From contig JAVDOI010000008.1 of the NCBI GenBank assembly GCA_032191485.1, forward strand, positions 19,884,674 through 19,948,673: a stretch of 64,000 nucleotides of DNA, written 5' to 3'. Every line of letters starts with the position of its first letter. The stretch's first letter is position 1. Position numbers and translations under genes: made by a program. The notes beneath the pieces are model-generated. The model made no database searches and was not told where the DNA came from. It saw only the letters and a list, made by a program, of their open reading frames with translations. Below, piece after piece: positions 57,001 through 64,000 of the stretch. This DNA comes from Leptoclinus maculatus. Its lineage: Eukaryota > Chordata > Actinopteri > Perciformes > Stichaeidae.

Positions 57001-58595
57001 GTGTGACCCAGATCAGAGACGCTAACCATCTTAGCACAGAAGCAGACTGGAGTTTTAGCTGTACAATCATTTCCCTGAGGCATAGCTACTCTGGAGGGAG
57101 AGATAATTTAAACATTAGCTTAAAACATCAATAAGTAGACCAAAAGAAAATCACAGTAACATTATTAGACCAAAGCCCAGAGAATTCATTAAGGCTACTA
57201 GTATGCTGCTAACTGGGAATATGCCATATAGACATACAGAGATCTTATAGAGGGTAGTTAGCCTAGCTACCTAGCTTACCCAAATAGCTTCATATTAGGC
57301 TATTTAGATAAGCTAGGTAATGTTAGCCCACTGACTTCATGATTTGCTTGTCATAGTAACAAATTCATCAAAAGAAGGAGTAATTGTTTTTAATATTCTC
57401 ATGTTTTTTCTTGCTAAGCTACAGGTCTAGCTGCTAAATATAAATCAGCTCCTTTGTGAAAATCCCTGAGTTCTTCTGAATCAACCGATAGGATTATTTC
57501 TGCCCCCAGAGCAGCTCTACCTCTGCTAAATGTTTGATCACTAGAACCTTTGTAGAACTCAAACCAGTCCAGACCCCGTCCCACCCACCCCGAGCCTGAC
57601 TAACTCACAGAATGAACCAGAACAAAAAAAAAAACACATCACCACCACCTAACTCCCACCCTCCCAACACCCTGCTTCCCCGCCTCACCTCACTTCACCC
57701 CACCCACCTCCCCCTCACGACTACCTCCCACCTAGCCACTTTCTGTTTTGTCCCCAAAAGCACCGGTGCTGTATTTTCTTTACCCATGTTCCAGGCACGA
57801 CACCCCGGACACCGTAGGGGGCGTGCTGGCGTTTTAATTTGGAACACACTGCTCATACGCTTGCGTGAGTATAGCAGTGATGGGCCGACTTTGATTCCAT
57901 CACTAACATCAACTGATGCCGTTTATCCTGTGATGGCATTTCTGTTTCCTTTCTTCTTTTGTTTTGAGTTGAAGCCTTTTGGGGACAGTCTGAACGCATG
58001 GTCGCACTGGTCTGCCGTTTCCTGCATTGAACTCTTCTTTCCTTGCAGCTTGATGAGTCGACTGCACATGCGGTTCACACCTGGCATCTTTTTTTATTGC
58101 AGCTCACTTCCCTACAGTTGATGTGTCCCTCCACTCCCATGCCATGTGCCAAACTTCATTGCTGTGTGCATTGGTTTTATAGTTTGAGATCTTTACAAAG
58201 TTACTAAATGCTATACACTTTTGCTATAAACAACTCTTTACATGGAGCTATGTAACCACTATTAGTTCTGTCTCGTTCAAAAAATGTGATTTGATTTTTT
58301 AAATTCAACATTAAATTCAGCTTTAAATCATAAAACAATGATCTCTCAGTCACTGATTATCTCCAATTGAGCCTGACAGTGACATCAAAATAAGTAAAAA
58401 TGTGATCCAACCTATATGATAAATCAAACTGGTGTCAGTCTCCCATCATAGTAGAGAGCTTTACTTTGGTATGTTAAGCTTTACCTTTTTTCACACTGTG
58501 ATGTGGGTGCGACATGGCCAGGCCCCGCATCCACCATCAGATCTTGTCCTAATTTGTGTCCCACCCCCCGTTGTCCGCCACTTTTTGTCACGTAG
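57001..58595 (+). other. rims2 intron
   Basis: 1.6 kb. 57100-57330 is rich in AGCTAG/TAGCTT words without clear repeat ends, and 57650-57730 is CCACC-rich. No exon was accepted. Confidence 0.55.
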
Positions 58596-58702
58596 GGCGC
58601 ATCCTCGTAGTGGATCGGTCCAGACCAGTCCCACCAGTACCCCCGTGTCCAATAGACGAGGACGGCAACTCCCACAGCTTCCACCCACGGGGAAAGAGAG
58701 AA
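58596..58702 (+). CDS. rims2: rims2 exon with the RIM-BP SH3-binding motif
   Basis: It follows TTGTCACGTAG and ends AGAA|GTAAGT; one base, 35 codons, one base. It encodes AHPRSGSVQTSPTSTPVSNR then RGRQLPQLPPTGKER. RRGRQLPQLPP is the proline-rich site between the C2 domains that binds RIM-BP SH3 domains and so helps tether calcium channels. Mammalian RIM2 has SHPRTGSVQTSPSSTPVAGR. After PP the fish sequence is TGKER where mammals have KGTLDR/KGTLER. It leaves in phase 1. Confidence 0.96.
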
Positions 58703-59011
58703 GTAAGTCACCGTGGTTGTTTTCTATTTGTGTTACAGGGTCTGTGAAGAGACGTGAAGACGCCATGAGCCTCATGATGATATCGCTTTTATTTGGTGGC
58801 CCAACTGATTTGGGGCTGAGAAGCAGCGGTTGCTGACTTCCAAGCTTCATTCTTGACTGTAAGATTTTTCTTTGCTGGTGGAATCTTTGAGCATCATCTA
58901 TAGGTCATATCTCATACACGAGGATTGTTCCTTGCTGTTGTTTATTGCTGTTTACTTTTGCCTGCCACCCATAACATCTCCACTCGGTTCCCTTTTCCAT
59001 TTCTCTCTCAG

Positions 59012-59044
59012 AAGATGGAGACGAAGGAACAGAGCCTAGTGAAG
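59012..59044 (+). CDS. rims2: candidate 33-nt rims2 microexon
   Basis: It lies between CCATTTCTCTCTCAG and GTGAAG|GTCTGT. Two bases, ten codons, one base: phase 1 in and out, fitting after the exon that ends at 58702. It would add K-DGDEGTEPSE, an acidic insert directly after the RIM-BP motif. The acceptor is very good and the donor is mediocre (C at +3). No mammalian counterpart is remembered. Confidence 0.45.
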
Positions 59045-59744
59045 GTCTGTACCTGAATGTGCGGGTTTAGTCTTTCAGGCTGGGCGCGTTGAGCCGCACC
59101 TTACTCTGAAGGCCCAAACCCAGTCTGCAATGGCGGGCGGCTGGGTTTACTGGAGGCTACTCGGTGCTCCTTGAACCCTCCCTCTGTTGCAGCTGTGTTT
59201 AACGTACGGTTTGGATGTACCTGTACCGTTGTGTTGTGCTTACCTGTAGGCGTGTCTGGATTCTACCATTGATTGTACCAGTGTGGTGTGTTTTGCGTTG
59301 CACTCTAAACATATTTGTGTATCTGTCTTGGAGTTATTGATTCATTTAAACTATTTGGACTGCTGAGATACTTCACTAAAGCTAATGATTCTGTATCAAC
59401 TGAACAGGGTAAGCTTGATGCTGCATCTCCGCGACTACAAAGTGACATTCAAAGTCTAATTGTTCCTCAGCACTCCTGTAACACATGTCATGTGCTGTAG
59501 CGACTTGTGACGTGTGCCTGATGGAAGCGGTGATTATTGCACTTGTGTCTTTGAAACGGACGCAGTGGAAAAACAAAGACTATTGCAGCTTTGCAGTGAT
59601 GGGAAGGGAATGACTGGGTCAAAGATAGAGGGGGGGGGGCTCCAAGAGTTCTGGAGGACTTGTCAAAGCACTCGCAGAACTCTTTCATCATTGTCAGAGT
59701 CCATGAGGGCTTTCCCTGTCTTCTGTACAGCGGCCAACAAGCCC

Positions 59745-59846
<102 letters not shown>

Positions 59847-59867
59847 CTTCCTCACTCTCTTATTTAA

Positions 59868-59901
<34 letters not shown>

Positions 59902-60108
59902 TCTCCTGCCCTTCCTCTGTATCTGTGCCATCTTTTTCTTTTTATCACTCTGAAGCTCTCTCAGTCTGGACCTCTCCATCGCTCCTTTGTGTCGCCTTCT
60001 CCTCTTTATTCCTGCCACAATCTCTCTTTCTACTTTTTCTCCTTGTCAGACAGTTTATCCTTTCTCACTTCTCTCTCTTTCCCTCCTTTCTTTCTTTGTG
60101 CTTCTGTT

Positions 60109-60151
<43 letters not shown>

Positions 60152-60268
60152 TGCTGCCTTACCTTGCAGGACAGTGGCAGTGTGTGGGCAGTGGGGGGAG
60201 TTATTGATCTGACCTTGTGCTGCAGCTCCCACAGAGCCGTATGGCACTCGGCTTATGTAATGCAAACG

Positions 60269-60269
<1 letters not shown>

Positions 60270-60310
<41 letters not shown>
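60270..60310 (+). repeat. (GT)n microsatellite
   Basis: About 41 bases of GT. Confidence 0.9.
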
Positions 60311-60312
<2 letters not shown>

Positions 60313-61990
60313 CGTTTAATGGACTGGATCTTGTTATTGCCCTGTGCTGGTTACAGAGAAGAGCTGGACTGTTGATAAACCTGCTATTGTTTCGTCTCGC
60401 TGCTGTGTTTCAAACTATAGTCGTACCTCACACTTGCACGAACCTAATTGTCTTGTATGTTATTTGTTTATGTGTGGCAACTCCTAAGAGGGAGCAGGGG
60501 AGGAGCCCGGGGCGTCTAAACCCCAAAATGGTCGCTCAGGTGTGTGTTTTCTTTTTTTACTACAGAAACAACCTTTAAACCCAATCCATGTGTTTTTCTC
60601 TCCATTTTCTAGAAATGCTGCTTTATTTTTCCTTTAAAATCACAATGGATGTGTTATAAGTACGAGCTCAGTTACGAGCTTGTTTTGGGATGAGAGTAAT
60701 GTACAGTACGTGTCTCTGTACAGTACATTCATCCACAGGCTTGAATGAACGGCCAGACTGTTGGCAGGAACTGGAGTTCCCCACAGTTTCCACTTCCTAC
60801 TTTCCCATCTGTTTATGTGGCGTGCTTCTGTCCTTTGACTGCGCCGTGCTATTACTCAACACATAGCTGTAGTGCTGGCTGCCTCAGTGGAAACAGTGTA
60901 AGGTTTGTTATTATCTTGTGGATCTGTAGATGTATGTGCCTCTGTGTGTTTTGAGCAGAAATGAGTTGCCATGTGAATGTGACTTACAAGTACGGGGCTT
61001 TCAGATTGTCCATCGTTTCACGAGCCTCCATCTGTCTCTCTCTACTAGCAGCAGACTGTGAGGAAAAACCCCAAGGCCCACCGGTAAATGGGAGGAAAGG
61101 CAAGTAGCCAGAGTAGTGTGATGGCGTGAGTTTGCTGTGTGGACTTTCTCGGTCAACACGAGTTCTTCACGTGTGACATTCGCTCGCATCTGTGATTCTC
61201 ATTACTTCTCTACTCTTGGTGACTCTTCTTTCTTTATTAGCCGTACGAAGTTCCCTTTGTCCACATGCCATCTGTTACACAGGCGGAGTGTGGTTAGTTT
61301 CGTTTGGAGTTGATTTGGAGTGATCAAATGTAAGAGTTGTGCGTAGCTGCAGCTGATGTTAATATGTACAGAGAGCTGTCGCTGTGATCTCTGCTAGTCT
61401 CTGTCCCCGTCTGGCTCCAGGACGGCCCAAATCTGCTGTTTACTGTAGTAGAAATGAATTCCGCTCAGCTCCACCTCACAGAGAAAGAGCTCTCGACTGT
61501 ATTTCCATTGTGAAATCGCCAATCATTGTAATATGACATGGATTATTGAACACATATACTCAGTGCAGTCAGTCATACATAGTTCTTTGCAATTTTTAGC
61601 CACAAATTAAGATAAATTATTGCATCTCAACACATTAAGTGTAGTGTTTTGGGAATTCTGTGCATTTCACTTTGCCGTAGAAGTACAGCAGAGTCTAATC
61701 TCCGACTTCTAGACCATCCTGGACTGTTACCTTTGTTGGCCAGCAGATGGAGCAAAGCTCATTATGTTTGATGAGGAGCTGTCCATGAATTCAGTGCTGA
61801 AGTGGCAAAGAGGTCTTTCTCTTTCTTACCAATCGTTACACTGGCCTCTGTTATCACTGCTAAGTATTTGTATAACCTTGTATTAATAGGTAGTGAGATA
61901 AAAATGATTCTTTTTTTTGCACATTTTGTGCAGGATACAAAAAGTTCTCTTGTCAATCCAGGGTCCCTGAGACGGCTGTAGCGTGCAAAC

Positions 61991-62026
<36 letters not shown>

Positions 62027-62059
62027 CTGTACTGTATGTGTGTGCGTGTCTCGCTGTAG

Positions 62060-62146
62060 AGGTGACATGGGAGGACCAGCAGCGAGGGCTGAATGGCTCT
62101 CTGTCTGACGGAGGGACACAGCCACACCCCTCCCTCACTGACGCAG
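62060..62146 (+). CDS. rims2: candidate 87-nt rims2 exon (VTWEDQQRGLNGSLSDG)
   Basis: It lies between TCTCGCTGTAG and GACGCAG|GTTGGT. Two bases, 28 codons, one base (phase 1 to 1), fitting after 58702 or 59044. It encodes VTWEDQQRGLNGSLSDGGTQ then PHPSLTDA. Composition (Ser, Gly, Asp, Gln, Pro) suits the RIM linker, and the flanks are clearly non-coding. The acceptor tract is interrupted by a (GT)n repeat, and the donor GTTGGT is weak. I do not recognise the peptide. Confidence 0.42.
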
Positions 62147-63831
62147 GTTGGTTGGTCTGGGTGTGGATTTCTGACACTTTAAACTCCACGTTTCACTTTG
62201 ATAGAATATTCAAATTTCAACCGTATGAGTCCATGAACAGTAAAACACTCACTGAATCAGTCCCAACAGCGCGGTCGCTGTAAACGCCAAAGGTAATGCT
62301 GCCACCTGACGGTGCATTTTTGTGCATCGCGGCGATGAGGTGGAGTCATTACGGAATGAAAACACTTCTTTTAGAACGAGTCGGCCTTGTGCTAAATTTG
62401 TGCCGTAACTGCGAGGACTCGATCAGCCAGCAACGTATCCATCATCTGACGTTTGGGCCTGAGCGAAGCACCAAATCTGCTTACTCGTGTAATTCTCTGT
62501 CAGCTGAGCGTGTCACTTTAATAATAAGGAATAAGTGTAAGACCAGGGGTCGCATTAACAAACCATATAGACGTTTTAAACCAACCAAACTGTATTAAAT
62601 CTAATTAAATCTTTTCAGTAGCTTCTAGCTTAAACAATCAAGAGTGAATGATCATAGGAGTTGAGAGTTTAAGTAGAATATTGGGGACGGCTTTTCTAAA
62701 ATGTCCTCCAAGATAACTGCTATTGAGCTGCCTTAAAAGGAATTTTCACAGAGTGAAATTCTTCATGCGAACAATGTTTACCGCAGAGCAAGAAAGCATA
62801 ATCAGCTGTGTGTTATTCATGGACTCATGTAAAGGTTTGCACCTTCGGAATCTGAGCAAAATTCTGCCAAAGTGATCTGTCACTGAAGACTTCCTCCACG
62901 CTGTCCTTCACAGTTTGTGTGGATTCTTTATCAGCTGGAATACTCGCCTCGCCAAAGTCAGACCTGGACATTGTACAGTAGGAGCTGGATGAAAAAGAAA
63001 CACTAAATATATAATCCCTCTATTCATTTTGAATGGGCCAGCAGAAGGATTTAACGAGGTGATTAACCTGAGTTTACCCAGGTCAGCCTCTGGATGGCGT
63101 CCTTCCGTCTTCCTCTCTCTCCTCTCTTGGTGTGGTTTTGCTGTGCAGCATGGAGCTGATGTTTCTCTACACTCTCTTCGTCATCACTAAGCGCTCGAAA
63201 ACAGATTTAGGGTTGAATTGTAAAGCACAGCGCACGTCATTACCCTAAACATAAAAACGTCTTGGCCTAATGTCATGCTTCATTTAATGAAGTGAAGTTT
63301 GATGAGATGCTGTCATCCAGGGATGTATTGCAGGAGAACACGAGATGTGTTGCTGAGGTAATGACTCCTCCGGTGTCTTGAGGTGCTGTGTTTGCTTTAT
63401 TAGCTTAATGTGCTGCCATGGAAACACGTCTCCACCTCCCTCTGAATTCTAGCCTCCTGTATATATTTACCTGTTATGTCACTCGCGGACATGCAGCGCC
63501 CGCATGATCACGGCTTCAGATGTAACTGATGTTTAACGTTTAACAGAAACGTGTTATGTGTCTGCAACATCTGATTCTGTGAGCATTTCTCTATTGGTTT
63601 TGCTACAGTGTGACAAAGTGACATTACAAGCTTTGACTCTCTCCTGTACTACTCTGCGTAGTAAGTCGGTCTCTTCTATCTCAGACCTGTCTCTCTTTAA
63701 ACTCCCTGGTCCTCTGTTGCTCTCTGAGTCTTTGCCTCTGCATATTCTTCTCAACTTTTATGTATCCCGGAAAGGCTGACTGAGCACGATGCTCTATTCC
63801 AGCGCGACCACACTCACGTTACTTTATTAAC

Positions 63832-63870
<39 letters not shown>

Positions 63871-64000
63871 GTTAATCACATCCCTCACCCCCACCTATTG
63901 TTCACAAGTTTCCCATACCAGTCAGTTAATCTGCCTCTGGACCTGCAGCAGAACAAGATGCCTCGGACTGAATGATGAGCGAGGGAGGATGTGAGGTGGT
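62147..64000 (+). other. rims2 intron, right end of window
   Basis: No exon was accepted. It contains a 13-bp-arm palindrome at 63809-63840 running into (GT)n at 63836-63868. The next rims2 exons, including C2B, should lie beyond 64000. Confidence 0.5.
63809..63840. repeat. perfect 13-bp inverted repeat adjoining (GT)n
   Basis: CACACTCACGTTA (63809-63821) and TAACGTGAGTGTG (63828-63840) are perfect reverse complements around CTTTAT. The right arm merges into (GT)n that ends at 63868. Confidence 0.8.

Noticed and set aside
60171..60210. Acceptor-like CTTGCAG after a very long CT tract
   Set aside because: In the required phase it stops within about 40 bases and has no donor; the tract is simple repeat.
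61052..61086. Possible exon after CTCTCTACTAG reading DCEEKPQGPP
   Set aside because: Several competing AGs, and the only donor (GTAAAT) gives phase 1 in and 0 out, which does not match neighbouring linker exons.
61424..61534. Open frame after GTCTGGCTCCAG reading RPKSAVYCSRNEFRSAP
   Set aside because: No credible donor before the stop at 61532-61534 and no similarity to RIM sequence that I recognise.
63611..63661. Possible exon after GGTTTTGCTACAG with donor GTAAGT
   Set aside because: Good splice-like signals, but the frame is open only in phase 0, while the upstream exons require phase 1, where it begins with a stop.

Overview
This is vertebrate nuclear DNA, almost certainly from a ray-finned (teleost) fish. 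Exons are small and bounded by GT-AG introns, dinucleotide and homopolymer microsatellites are very abundant, and several short dispersed repeats look like common teleost families. There is one assembly gap (5126-5325). Nothing prokaryotic or viral was recognised.

Nearly the whole window is one plus-strand gene, a RIMS2 orthologue (RIM2, regulating synaptic membrane exocytosis; rims2a versus rims2b cannot be decided here). RIM2 is a presynaptic active-zone scaffold. The window opens with the internal alternative promoter and first coding exon of the short RIM2-beta form (CDS 1771-1892). It continues through a 27-kb first intron, a large serine/arginine-rich linker exon (28867-29807), a slot of alternative cassette exons (36211-36278, 36498-36709 and a candidate at 35997-36034), three PDZ exons (38024-38143, 40100-40199, 40348-40471), two linker exons (41673-41719, 41987-42099), three exons for the C2A domain and its C-terminal extension (45520-45650, 46086-46257, 46605-46758), and a chain of small serine/arginine-rich linker exons. 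The last confident exon (58596-58702) carries the RQLPQLPP proline motif that binds RIM-BP SH3 domains. The C-terminal C2B exons lie beyond 64000 and the alpha-specific zinc-finger exons lie before position 1. Splice phases agree at every junction I checked.

The first intron holds an intact intronless ORF on the same strand (15632-17077, 481 codons). It encodes a repetitive, mostly coiled-coil protein that I do not recognise. It ends about 40 bases before an AATAAA lying in a LINE-type 3-prime tail, which suggests a retroposed, nested gene. This is the best candidate for something undescribed. Other candidates are a 38-nt third member of an exactly-one-of-N cassette slot, in-frame 27-nt and 33-nt microexons, an 87-nt symmetric exon near the right end, and a near-perfect RE1/NRSE (REST-binding) site in intron 1.

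The rest is intronic: transposon relics, including a terminal-inverted-repeat MITE at 49767-50117 and a related repeat pair at 8985/11345, a 550-bp pyrimidine minisatellite, a 12-bp minisatellite, long (GT)n and (CT)n tracts, and several short perfect palindromes.
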